From Rhizobium sp. C4 (GTDB lineage: Bacteria > Pseudomonadota > Alphaproteobacteria > Rhizobiales > Rhizobiaceae), in the NCBI RefSeq assembly GCF_021026315.1, contig NZ_JAJNCX010000010.1, positions 124,001 to 188,000 of the forward strand: a DNA stretch of 64,000 bases, written 5' to 3'. How positions within the stretch are numbered: position 1 is the stretch's first letter; each line of letters opens with the position of its first letter. Both the position numbers and the translations under genes were made by a program. The notes below the pieces were generated by a model, which worked only from the letters and a program-made list of their open reading frames with translations, was not told the DNA's origin and did no database searches. Below are positions 19,030 to 26,576 of this stretch, piece after piece.

Positions 19030-20010
19030 TCAGGAAAACAGGATCGATGACATCTTGCGCCGCGCGTAAGCCGTCGCCGGCTCCTTCGGGCCCCAAACAT
19101 CAAAGAGGTTCAACAGTTCCCGGCGGGCGCCGTCGTCCTCGTAGGTGCGGTCCTTCTTCATGATGTAGAGAAGGTGGTCGGCCGCGTCCTGGCGGTTGCC
19201 CTGAACATTGGCGATCTTGGCGAGCTTCATGCGCGCCTCGTGATTGTCCGGGTTCAGAGACAGCTCGTGTTCCAGCGCATTCGGATCGCCCAGCTTGCGG
19301 GCTTCCTCATAGAGTTCCAGCGACTTGCGCACCGCGAGAATGGCCGGATCGGCCTTCTTCTCGTCATCAAGGCTGTCGATGAGGCCGAGCGCACGGTCAT
19401 GCTGGCCGGCGAGGATCATGCATTGCGCCATGCCGGCAAGGGCTGCGATATTTTCCGGATCGGCCTGAAGCACGGCGGCATAAAGCGAGGCTGCGCCGCC
19501 GGCGTCGCGAGCGGCGAGCAGTTCGCCGGCCTGCACAAGCGTTTCGGCTATGGCTTCGGCCTGATCGTCGCCGGGGGCAGCACCCGCAATCTTGTCGATG
19601 AACTGGCGAATCTGGCTTTCCGGGATCGCGCCCATGAAGCCATCGGCCGGGCGGCCGTTGACGAAGGCGACGACCGCCGGGATCGACTGGATGCCCATCT
19701 GGCCGGCATATTCCGGGTGGTCGTCAATGTTCATCTTGACGAGCTTGACGCGCCCGCCCGCTTCCTTGACGACGCGCTCGATGATCGGTGTCAGCTGGCG
19801 GCAGGGACCGCACCACGGCGCCCAGAAGTCGACCAGAACCGGCTGATTCTTTGACTCCTCGATCACGTCGCGCGGGAAGGCCGCCGTCGTCGTTTCCTTG
19901 AACAGATCCGCGCCGCCGCCCGCAGGCGCCGCTGGCTTGCCGCCAAACGAGGCCGAGGCACTCATCGTGCCGCCATAAGAAGAACCATAAGGGTTATAGT
20001 CGCCGCTCAT
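19030..20010 (-). CDS. cnoX: CnoX-type thioredoxin-TPR chaperone
   Basis: A redox chaperedoxin: thioredoxin fold at about residues 35-145 followed by tetratricopeptide repeats to residue 326. The active site WAPWCGPC keeps both cysteines (Cys67, Cys70), unlike E. coli CnoX, so thiol-disulfide reductase activity is expected, as described for the Caulobacter protein. The N-terminal 30 residues are low-complexity (MSGDYNPYGSSYGG). The TPR region has repeated A-x-L-x-x-D-P-x-N patterns (LQADPENIAALAGMA, LSLNPDNHEARMKLA). It heads a cluster with the Lon-N and Trm112-like genes. Older annotation would be simply 'thioredoxin'. Confidence 0.9.
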   Translation of the reverse strand: MSGDYNPYGSSYGGTMSASASFGGKPAAPAGGGADLFKETTTAAFPRDVIEESKNQPVLVDFWAPWCGPCRQLTPIIERVVKEAGGRVKLVKMNIDDHPEYAGQMGIQSIPAVVAFVNGRPADGFMGAIPESQIRQFIDKIAGAAPGDDQAEAIAETLVQAGELLAARDAGGAASLYAAVLQADPENIAALAGMAQCMILAGQHDRALGLIDSLDDEKKADPAILAVRKSLELYEEARKLGDPNALEHELSLNPDNHEARMKLAKIANVQGNRQDAADHLLYIMKKDRTYEDDGARRELLNLFDVWGPKEPATAYARRKMSSILFS

Positions 20011-20065
20011 CGAAGTGCTCCCTCCGCGCCGTCGCGCAGACTTTTTTCATCCTACAGATCGTATG

Positions 20066-20578
20066 TCACTCGGTGACTTTCAAGACAATGGCCTCGTGGC
20101 CCGTCGCTTCCATGAAACGCAGCAAATCGTCGCGCTTGATTGCCGTGGTCGCGCTGTTGCGCAGCGGATGGCAGTTGATGATTTCGCTCTGCATCAGATC
20201 GGCGTCGAGGATAAAGGTCACCTGATGGTCCGTGTCGTTGATCGCGCCGAGCGCCGTCACTGAGCCCGGCACGACGCCGAGATATTCCATCAGCTTTTCC
20301 GCAGAACCGAAGGAGACGCGGCCGGAGCCGCCGATCAGCGTATGGACCGATTTGAGGTCCACGGTCGCATGTTCCTCGACGGTGAGCAGGAAATAGCGGC
20401 TCTTCTTGTCCTTGATGAACAGGTTCTTCGTATGCCCGCCGGGGATCGCGTCGCGCAGATCCTGGCCCTCGGCCACGGTAAAGACCGGCCGGTGCTCGTG
20501 GTTGATATAGTCGATGCCAAGGCCATCGAGAAATTCAAACAGGTCCTTGTCGGTTTTCGGTGTGCCGCTCATCATCAA
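20066..20578 (-). CDS. YbaK/ProXp-type prolyl-tRNA editing protein
   Basis: Trans-editing deacylase that removes mischarged amino acids (typically alanine) from tRNA-Pro. 170 residues of a single YbaK/aaRS-associated fold. The signature GHTKNLFIKDKKSRYFLLTVEE with the key lysine, and LGVVPGSVTALGAIND, match the ProX/PrdX subgroup. Three ATG codons overlap at the start (MMMSG gives two); I keep the longest, and MSGTPK is equally plausible. Monocistronic; upstream lies the tRNA-Gly promoter region. Confidence 0.88.
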   Translation of the reverse strand: MMMSGTPKTDKDLFEFLDGLGIDYINHEHRPVFTVAEGQDLRDAIPGGHTKNLFIKDKKSRYFLLTVEEHATVDLKSVHTLIGGSGRVSFGSAEKLMEYLGVVPGSVTALGAINDTDHQVTFILDADLMQSEIINCHPLRNSATTAIKRDDLLRFMEATGHEAIVLKVTE

Positions 20579-20726
20579 GTCTCGCGCATGAGGTTTGCAA
20601 TCTGAGCATCCCCAATAGGCCGCAAAGCCTTATGATGCAATCGTTCCGCACCCCGCCCGGTTCCCCTTGATCTTCCTTCACAAAATGCCTCAGTCAAAAA
20701 AACTTCACCGTTTGCAATTTTCCCTG

Positions 20727-20755
20727 TTGCATTTGAAAAGGGCTTGGGCCATATA
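20727..20755 (+). promoter_or_regulatory. candidate promoter of tRNA-Gly
   Basis: TTGCAT (20727-20732), 17 bases, then CATATA (20750-20755), with the tRNA 63 bp further on. The pattern fits the relaxed alphaproteobacterial housekeeping consensus. Confidence 0.5.
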
Positions 20756-20818
20756 GCGCCCGTCGCCGCAAGTCGGGGACGCTTCCACGGCCAACCACTA
20801 CCCAGGCCGTTTGGATGA

Positions 20819-20893
20819 GCGGGTGTAGCTCAGGGGTAGAGCACAACCTTGCCAAGGTTGGGGTCGAGGGTTCGAATCCCTTCGCCCGCTCCA
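20819..20893 (+). tRNA. tRNA-Gly (GCC)
   Basis: A complete cloverleaf of 75 nt including an encoded CCA. The acceptor stem pairs GCGGGTG with CGCCCGC (one wobble), the D-arm is AGCTCAGGGGTAGAGC, the anticodon loop CTTGCCAAG gives GCC, and the T-arm contains GGTTCGAATCC. The stretch just 3' drops in GC and carries a toxin-antitoxin pair, a common arrangement because tRNA genes are integration targets; no duplicated tRNA 3' end was found downstream. Confidence 0.97.
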
Positions 20894-21056
20894 ATTTTCC
20901 TAGGATTTGATTTGTATGTGATTAAGTTCATCTTGATGAAAGATGGATTTGGTATCACCGTTGCGCAGTTCCGCTCACGTGTGGTCAGCGGGCGAGCCAT
21001 TGCATTCCGAGTACCTGCGGGCTTGCCTAACCGGAAGATAAGCGTAGGTTAAGGTT

Positions 21057-21782
21057 ATGCTAATCGTGAATGGCCGTGATTTGCTTCCAAGGACGATCGG
21101 AGTGGGGTCATACACTGCGAGCGAAGCTGCACGACTGTTGAAGACCAGCCCGGCGAACCTGAATCGTTGGCTGCGAGGTTACACTTACAAGCGAGCCGGC
21201 GAATCGAGGGAGATACCCCCACTTTGGGATGTGCAGCATCCTCTGGTCGAAGGCCAACTTGAGATTGGGTTTCGTGACCTGATAGAGCTTCGTTTCGTGA
21301 AGGCATTTATCGATGCAGGCGTTGGTTTGTTGGCCATTCGCAACTGCCTAGATTATGCTCGTGTTTGCGTGAATGACGGCCACCCCTTTTCAACGAGACG
21401 TTTCCAGACTGATGGCAGAACGATCTTTCTTGAGAGTATCGACCGCATGGCTGAAGTTGATTCTCAGTCGAAAATTCTCGACCTGAAGAAGCACCAATAT
21501 GTCTTTAAAGACATTATTCAGCAGACGTTTAAAGATCTTGATGTCGAGAATGACGCTGTCGCGCGGTGGCGGCCGTTTAACGGCAAGAAATCCATTGTCA
21601 TTGATCCAGATCGTGCATTCGGACAGCCGATAGCTACTGATTTTGGAGTCCCAACAGTCGTTCTAGCTGACGCGGTTGACGCTGAGGGCTCGCCGGAAGA
21701 CGTCGCTAGGATCTTCGAAATTCCGGTTTCTGTGGTGCGGGATGCTGTACAATTTGAAAGTCACCTAAAGAGAGCGGCTTGA
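21057..21782 (+). CDS. antitoxin with N-terminal HTH and DUF433-like C-terminus
   Basis: Probable DNA-binding antitoxin of the adjacent PIN-like protein. 241 residues: an N-terminal winged-helix/excisionase-like unit (YTASEAARLLKTSPANLNRWL, about 19-39), a central alpha-helical part (IELRFVKAFIDAGVGLLAIRN), and a C-terminal DUF433-like helix-turn-helix (SPEDVARIFEIPVSVVRDAV, about 213-232). Its stop overlaps the toxin start (TTGA), so the two are translationally coupled. Base composition is clearly lower in GC than the flanks, with codons such as TTA, AGG and ATA that neighbours avoid, pointing to transfer. No good ribosome site precedes the ATG; AAGG is 4 bases away. Confidence 0.75.
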   Translation: MLIVNGRDLLPRTIGVGSYTASEAARLLKTSPANLNRWLRGYTYKRAGESREIPPLWDVQHPLVEGQLEIGFRDLIELRFVKAFIDAGVGLLAIRNCLDYARVCVNDGHPFSTRRFQTDGRTIFLESIDRMAEVDSQSKILDLKKHQYVFKDIIQQTFKDLDVENDAVARWRPFNGKKSIVIDPDRAFGQPIATDFGVPTVVLADAVDAEGSPEDVARIFEIPVSVVRDAVQFESHLKRAA

Positions 21783-22171
21783 AGGTTCTTGTCGACGAAA
21801 ACCTTCCACCTGCATTGGCGCGTGCGCTGAACGCGCTATTTGCCGGTAAACACGAAATCATTCACCTGCGTGACCGATATGGCCCAGGTGTAAAAGATAC
21901 TCATTGGATCACGGATTTGAGTGCTGACGGTCGTTGGGTTGTGATTTCGGGCGACCGGCGAATTACCCGAAACAAGGCTGAATACAGCGCGTTTCGCAAT
22001 TCAAATCTCGTTGGCTTCTTCTTGGCCAAGGGGCTCTACAAATCATCTCTCTTAAAACAAATGGAACGAATCCTTGCGCTTTGGCAAACGATAGAGGCCC
22101 AATCCAACATAGTTCAGGGCGGAGCCATGTTTGAATTGCCAATGTCCAGCACACGTCTCAAGCAGCTTTGA
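21779..22171 (+). CDS. PIN-like toxin (DUF5615/VapC45-like)
   Basis: A 130-residue protein starting MKVLVDENLPPALARAL, the hallmark of the PIN-like DUF5615/Mut7-C-type nucleases, with acidic residues in VDENLP and a second conserved block VVISGDRRITRNKAEYSAF. By family it would be an RNase toxin. The start is TTG, overlapping the antitoxin TGA by three bases of TTGA, with AAGAGAG upstream. It forms the second gene of the low-GC islet next to tRNA-Gly. Whether it is active is not provable from sequence, but the conserved acids are intact. Confidence 0.75.
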   Translation: MKVLVDENLPPALARALNALFAGKHEIIHLRDRYGPGVKDTHWITDLSADGRWVVISGDRRITRNKAEYSAFRNSNLVGFFLAKGLYKSSLLKQMERILALWQTIEAQSNIVQGGAMFELPMSSTRLKQL

Positions 22172-22185
22172 ACTTGAAATCTACC

Positions 22186-23004
22186 TCAGAACGACGCCGG
22201 CGTATTGATCCACAGCAGTACCGTCTCGCCCTCGCTCAGGTTCCGCCAAGAATGCGGCCTCCGGCTTTCGAAGTAGAAGCTGTCGCCTTCCGAGATGACG
22301 AAGAACTGGTCGTCGTCGAGGACGATTTCCATGGAGCCGGCGAGCACATGGATGAATTCCTCGCCTTCATGCGCGTAGGCGCCTTCGCTGGTCGCGCCGG
22401 GCGCCAGCACGAAGCGGTGACAGTCCATCATGTTGCGGCCTTCGGCCAGAACCTGCACGCTGACGCCGGTCGTTGTTGCCGGCCATGAGGTCCAGTGGCC
22501 GCGGCGGATCAGTGATTCGGCGGTGCGCGTGCCGCCCGTGCCGCTCAGGACCGAAAACGACGTGCCGAAATGGTGGGCAAGGTCGTGCAGCGATTTCAGC
22601 GACAGGCCTTGCGAGGTGCGCTCGAAGGTCGACAGAAGCGAGGCGGAAATGCCGGTCTCCTGCGACACCTTTTCCAGCGTTTCGCCGGCATCGCGGCGCA
22701 GCTTGCGGATTTTGGCGCCCATCTGCTGGGCCGGCGTCCGGCGCGGGGCCTTTTTCGGCTTGGCAGGCTCAGGCTCTTCGGCGGCGAGATTGTCGCGAAT
22801 GGCGGCGGGGTTGATGCCCTTTTCCGATCTCAGCCAGCTGATCTTCTTCAGCCGGTCGATATGGGGCTGTTCATAGAGGCGCTGTCCGGTCTCGGTGCGC
22901 ACCGGCTCGATCAGGCCCTGGCTTTCCCACAGGCGCAGCGTGGACGCTGAAACGCCGGCCATGCGGGCCGCTTCGGCAATCTTGAATCGCACCGTTTCAG
23001 TCAT
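22186..23004 (-). CDS. MerR-HTH / XRE-HTH / cupin three-domain regulator
   Basis: Transcription factor of 272 residues with three units in order: a MerR-type winged helix (KIAEAARMAGVSASTLRLWE, about 8-27, with QRLYEQPHIDRL following), an XRE helix-turn-helix (about 95-150, LEKVSQETGISASLLSTFER), and a C-terminal cupin (about 185-268, with AHEGEEFIHVLAGSMEIVLD). Small-molecule sensing by the cupin is inferred. It is divergent from gabT across 135 bp that contains an inverted repeat, so the simplest reading is a local regulator of gabTD. Such double-HTH plus cupin fusions are uncommon compared with plain XRE-cupin regulators. Confidence 0.85.
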   Translation of the reverse strand: MTETVRFKIAEAARMAGVSASTLRLWESQGLIEPVRTETGQRLYEQPHIDRLKKISWLRSEKGINPAAIRDNLAAEEPEPAKPKKAPRRTPAQQMGAKIRKLRRDAGETLEKVSQETGISASLLSTFERTSQGLSLKSLHDLAHHFGTSFSVLSGTGGTRTAESLIRRGHWTSWPATTTGVSVQVLAEGRNMMDCHRFVLAPGATSEGAYAHEGEEFIHVLAGSMEIVLDDDQFFVISEGDSFYFESRRPHSWRNLSEGETVLLWINTPASF

Positions 23005-23089
23005 CTCGTCGCCCCGGTTGTCAGCTTGTCTCTACGGGAAAAATATCGCTCAGACCGTATTGCAAGTCTACAGAAAAAATGCAAAGTTT

Positions 23090-23112
23090 TTGTCGCGCCG
23101 AAGAGGCGACAA
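23090..23112. promoter_or_regulatory. inverted repeat upstream of gabT (possible operator)
   Basis: TTGTCGC (23090-23096) and GCGACAA (23106-23112) form a 7-bp inverted repeat with a 9-bp spacer, 28 bp before the gabT ATG, in the divergent gabT/regulator region. Confidence 0.45.
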
Positions 23113-23139
23113 GATTTCCCCATCCGTTTGGAGACGACG

Positions 23140-24420
23140 ATGCAGAATACCCAGATTGCAGCCCGCCGGGCTGATGCCATTTCGCGCGGTGTAGGCGTGA
23201 CCACGCAGGTCTATGCTCAGAAGGCCGAGAATGCCGAGATCTGGGACGTCGAGGGTCGCCGCTATATCGACTTCGCCGCCGGCATCGCCGTCGTCAACAC
23301 CGGCCATCGCCATCCGCGCGTCATCGAGGCCGTCAAGGCGCAGCTCGACAGCTTCACGCATACCTGCCACCAGGTCGTGCCCTATGAAAACTATGTCGAG
23401 CTGGCCGAGCGCCTGAACGATGCCGTTCCGGGCAATTTCAAGAAGAAGACGATCTTCGTGACGACGGGTGCCGAAGCGGTTGAAAACGCCGTGAAGATCG
23501 CGCGTGCCGCCACCAACCGTTCCGCCATCATTGCCTTCACGGGCGCCTTCCATGGCCGCACCTTCATGGGCATGACGCTGACCGGCAAGGTCCAGCCCTA
23601 CAAGGTTGGCTTCGGCGCGATGATGCCCGATGTTTTCCACGTTCCCTTCCCGGTCGAGCTGCATGGCACGACGATGGAAGAATCGCTTGCCGTTCTCGAA
23701 AAGCTCTTCAAGGCCGATGTCGATCCGAGCCGGGTCGCTGCCTTCATCGTCGAGCCGGTTCAGGGCGAGGGCGGCTTCTACGAAGTGCCGCGCGCGTTCA
23801 TGGTCAAGCTGCGCGAAATCGCCGACAAGTATGGCATCGTGCTGATTGCTGACGAAGTGCAGACCGGCTTTGCCCGCACGGGTTCGCTGTTTGCGATGGA
23901 AAAGTATGACGTCGTTGCCGACATCACCACCATGGCAAAGGGCCTTGGCGGCGGCTTCCCGATTGCAGCCGTCACCGGCCGCGCCGATCTCATGGATGCG
24001 CCCGGCCCCGGCGGCCTCGGCGGCACCTATGGCGGCAACCCGATCGGCGTTGCAGCAGGTCTCGCCGTTCTTGACGTCATCAAGGACGAAAACCTCTGCG
24101 ATCGCGCCACCCAGCTCGGCAATCGCCTCAAGCAGCGCCTGTCGTCGCTCTCCGCGTCCGTTCCGCAGATCGCTGATATCCGTGGTCCGGGTTTCATGAA
24201 CGCGGTTGAGTTCAACGTGGCGGGAACGAAGACCCCGAGCCCGGAGTTCACCAACAAGGTGCGTGAAAAGGCGCTGGAAAAGGGCCTGATTCTCCTGACC
24301 TGCGGCGTTTACGGCAATGTCATCCGCTTCCTGGCACCGCTGACCATCCAGGACGATGTCTTTGCCGAAGCGCTCGACATTCTGGAAAACACTCTCGTCG
24401 AATGCGCGAAGGAGGCGTGA
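23140..24420 (+). CDS. gabT: 4-aminobutyrate aminotransferase
   Basis: PLP enzyme moving the amino group of GABA to 2-oxoglutarate, giving succinate semialdehyde. 426 residues from the ATG giving MQNTQIAARR, with GGAGACG upstream; the frame is open 38 codons further 5' but without coding character. The class-III aminotransferase signature is clear: ADEVQTGFARTGSLFAME followed by the Schiff-base lysine in TTMAKGLGGGFP. gabD follows after 3 bp, making a GABA-to-succinate operon. 5-aminovalerate (davT) activity is a possible alternative for this family. Confidence 0.93.
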   Translation: MQNTQIAARRADAISRGVGVTTQVYAQKAENAEIWDVEGRRYIDFAAGIAVVNTGHRHPRVIEAVKAQLDSFTHTCHQVVPYENYVELAERLNDAVPGNFKKKTIFVTTGAEAVENAVKIARAATNRSAIIAFTGAFHGRTFMGMTLTGKVQPYKVGFGAMMPDVFHVPFPVELHGTTMEESLAVLEKLFKADVDPSRVAAFIVEPVQGEGGFYEVPRAFMVKLREIADKYGIVLIADEVQTGFARTGSLFAMEKYDVVADITTMAKGLGGGFPIAAVTGRADLMDAPGPGGLGGTYGGNPIGVAAGLAVLDVIKDENLCDRATQLGNRLKQRLSSLSASVPQIADIRGPGFMNAVEFNVAGTKTPSPEFTNKVREKALEKGLILLTCGVYGNVIRFLAPLTIQDDVFAEALDILENTLVECAKEA

Positions 24421-24423
24421 TTC

Positions 24424-25902
24424 ATGGCGATTTCTGAAAAGCTGACAGCCAAGCTGAAAGATCCGAGCCTTGTCACCGACAAGGCTGTGATCGGCGGCGA
24501 ATGGCTTGCAAAAAGCGATAGCGGCAAGACGTTCGACGTGACGAACCCCTCGACCGGCGAACATGTCGCGACGCTGCCCGATATGGGCCGCGCCGAGGCC
24601 GCGCGCGCGGTTGACGCCGCCTACAAGGCGCAGAAGGCCTGGGCGAAGAAGACGGGCAAGGAGCGCGCTGGCGTTCTGCGCAAGCTCTTCGACCTGATGG
24701 TCGCCAATGCCGACGATCTGGCCACGATCCTGACCATGGAAATGGGTAAGCCTTGGGCGGAAGCCCGCGGCGAAATCCTCTATGGCGCATCCTATGTGGA
24801 GTGGTTCGGCGAAGAGGCCAAGCGCGTCTATGGCGACACGATCCCCGGCCATCAGGGCGACAAGCGGATCATCGTCATCAAGCAGCCGATCGGTGTTGTT
24901 GCGGCCATCACGCCCTGGAACTTCCCGAATGCGATGCTTGCCCGCAAGATGGCGCCTGCCGTTGCCGTTGGCTGCGCCATGGTGTCCAAGCCGGCTGCCG
25001 AAACGCCGCTTTCGGCGCTTTCGCTGGCGATCCTGGCCGAACGTGCCGGCGTTCCCGCCGGCATTTTCAACGTCGTCCCCGGCACGGATTCCTCGGCAAT
25101 AGGCAAGGAATTCACCGAGAATGACAAGGTGCGCAAGCTGACCTTTACGGGTTCGACCAATGTCGGCCGCATCCTCATGCGTCAGGCCTCCGACCAGATC
25201 ATGAAGCTCGGCCTTGAGCTCGGCGGCAATGCGCCGTTCATCGTGTTCGATGATGCCGATCTTGATGCGGCTGTCGAAGGCGCGATCGTGTCCAAGTATC
25301 GCAACAACGGCCAGACCTGCGTCTGCGCCAACCGGCTCTATGTTCAGGCCGGCGTTTACGATGCCTTCGCCGAGAAGCTGGCTGCCAAGGTTGCCCAGAT
25401 CAAGGTCGGTGACGGCTTTGAAGAGGGCGTCAATGCCGGTCCGCTGATCACGTCCAAGGCGATGGAAAAGGTCGAGGATCACATTGCCGATGCGCTGTCC
25501 AAGGGTGCCTCCGTCAAGCTCGGCGGCAAGCCGGATCAGCGCGGCGGTCTCTTCTTCCAGCCGACGGTTCTGACCGGGGTGACACCTGAAATGAAGATTG
25601 CCCGCGAAGAGACCTTCGGTCCCGTCGCGCCGCTCTTCAAGTTCGAGACGGAAGACGATGTGATTGAAATGGCGAACGATACCGAATTTGGTCTCGCGTC
25701 CTATTTCTACTCGAAGGATGTCTCGAAGATCTTCCGGGTCGCGGAAGCGCTGGAATATGGCATGGTCGGCATCAATACCGGCCTGATTTCCACGGAAGTC
25801 GCCCCTTTCGGCGGCGTCAAGCAGTCGGGCCAGGGCCGCGAAGGTTCGAAATACGGCATCGACGACTATACCGAGATCAAATATCTCTGCCTCAGCATCT
25901 GA
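24424..25902 (+). CDS. gabD: succinate-semialdehyde dehydrogenase (NADP+)
   Basis: Oxidises the product of GabT to succinate for the TCA cycle. 492 residues; aldehyde dehydrogenase motifs include FTGSTNVGR (cofactor loop), the catalytic glutamate in LELGGNAPFIVF and the nucleophile in GQTCVCANR. The two neighbouring cysteines (C-V-C) are characteristic of GabD, where they can form a redox switch. Starts 3 bp after the gabT stop and ends at a strong terminator. Confidence 0.95.
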   Translation: MAISEKLTAKLKDPSLVTDKAVIGGEWLAKSDSGKTFDVTNPSTGEHVATLPDMGRAEAARAVDAAYKAQKAWAKKTGKERAGVLRKLFDLMVANADDLATILTMEMGKPWAEARGEILYGASYVEWFGEEAKRVYGDTIPGHQGDKRIIVIKQPIGVVAAITPWNFPNAMLARKMAPAVAVGCAMVSKPAAETPLSALSLAILAERAGVPAGIFNVVPGTDSSAIGKEFTENDKVRKLTFTGSTNVGRILMRQASDQIMKLGLELGGNAPFIVFDDADLDAAVEGAIVSKYRNNGQTCVCANRLYVQAGVYDAFAEKLAAKVAQIKVGDGFEEGVNAGPLITSKAMEKVEDHIADALSKGASVKLGGKPDQRGGLFFQPTVLTGVTPEMKIAREETFGPVAPLFKFETEDDVIEMANDTEFGLASYFYSKDVSKIFRVAEALEYGMVGINTGLISTEVAPFGGVKQSGQGREGSKYGIDDYTEIKYLCLSI

Positions 25903-25927
25903 GTCAGCTGATTATTGACATCATCGA

Positions 25928-25964
25928 AGCCGGCTCGCTGTTCAAGCGGGCCGGTTTTTCATTT
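25928..25964 (+). terminator. intrinsic terminator of gabTD
   Basis: A 10-bp stem with one wobble (25930-25939 with 25945-25954) is followed by TTTTTCATTT. The U-run overlaps the stop codon of the convergent ParB-like gene. Confidence 0.85.
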
Positions 25965-26576
25965 GCCGCCGTCGACCCAGCCCGGCAGGTGCCTGGCGTC
26001 CTTGCTGCGGGATAGTTTCAGCGCCTTTTCGGCCGCATCATCGAAATCGTCGTCGGTTTCGGGGCGCTTCAGGCGGCGGCGGTAGAAGTCGGCCCAGAGG
26101 AATTCGGTATAGGGCGTCGATTCCTTGGCAAAGCCGCCTGCCTCGCGCACCGCGCCCGCCAGCGAGCGGAAGGGATCGTCCTGCAGGTCCCAGATCCGCT
26201 TCGGCAGGTCTTTCGCCGGTCGGCGCTCGCCGTCACCGTTGAAGGGATGCAGCCAGTTGCGATTGTCCATGAAGGTCAGGAATTCGTCCTTGCCGAGGTC
26301 GCTCAGATCGGCAAGCGTCGAGACGAGCACACTCTTGACCCCCTCCTTGTGCAGCGCCAGCGCCAGATGGTGATGGTCGACAATCCAGCAGCGGCCTTTC
26401 GGACCCAGCACACCCGGCAGCATGTGCTGGCCGAGAAAATCCGCATCTTCGCCTGCCGACATGTCTCGCCATTCGCGGCGCTTGCGATAGACCTCCCGCA
26501 TGCCGACCGTCATCTGCGTCGGGCGCAGATCGGCAATCGGGACCGGGTGGAGCCGGGGTTGAAATTCATGGCGCAT
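25959..26576 (-). CDS. ParB-like nuclease-fold protein (ParBc_2 family)
   Basis: A 205-residue single-domain protein of the 'putative ParB-like nuclease' family, not the chromosome-partitioning ParB: it lacks the HTH and dimer domains. The family core is seen in PVPIADLRPTQMTVGMREV and in GRCWIVDHHHLALALHKEG, where the DHHH cluster is the likely active or metal site. The start ATG lies inside the end of the SulP gene (11-bp overlap), so the two are coupled. The biological role is unknown; a link to sulfate or anion transport is only positional. Confidence 0.78.
   Translation of the reverse strand: MRHEFQPRLHPVPIADLRPTQMTVGMREVYRKRREWRDMSAGEDADFLGQHMLPGVLGPKGRCWIVDHHHLALALHKEGVKSVLVSTLADLSDLGKDEFLTFMDNRNWLHPFNGDGERRPAKDLPKRIWDLQDDPFRSLAGAVREAGGFAKESTPYTEFLWADFYRRRLKRPETDDDFDDAAEKALKLSRSKDARHLPGWVDGGK

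Noticed and set aside
20694-20894. Minus-strand open frame with MERAKGFEPSTPTLARL
   Set aside because: It is antisense to tRNA-Gly; this peptide is a well-known false annotation over tRNA genes.
20936-21052. 38-codon open frame MKDGFGITVAQF...
   Set aside because: No ribosome site and no recognised homology; could be a gene remnant, not enough support to call.
20894-22185. att site / integrative element ends around the toxin-antitoxin islet
   Set aside because: The tRNA 3' sequence is not repeated downstream and there is no integrase gene.
23068-25482. 804-codon minus-strand open frame
   Set aside because: Antisense to gabT and gabD, both with all catalytic motifs.
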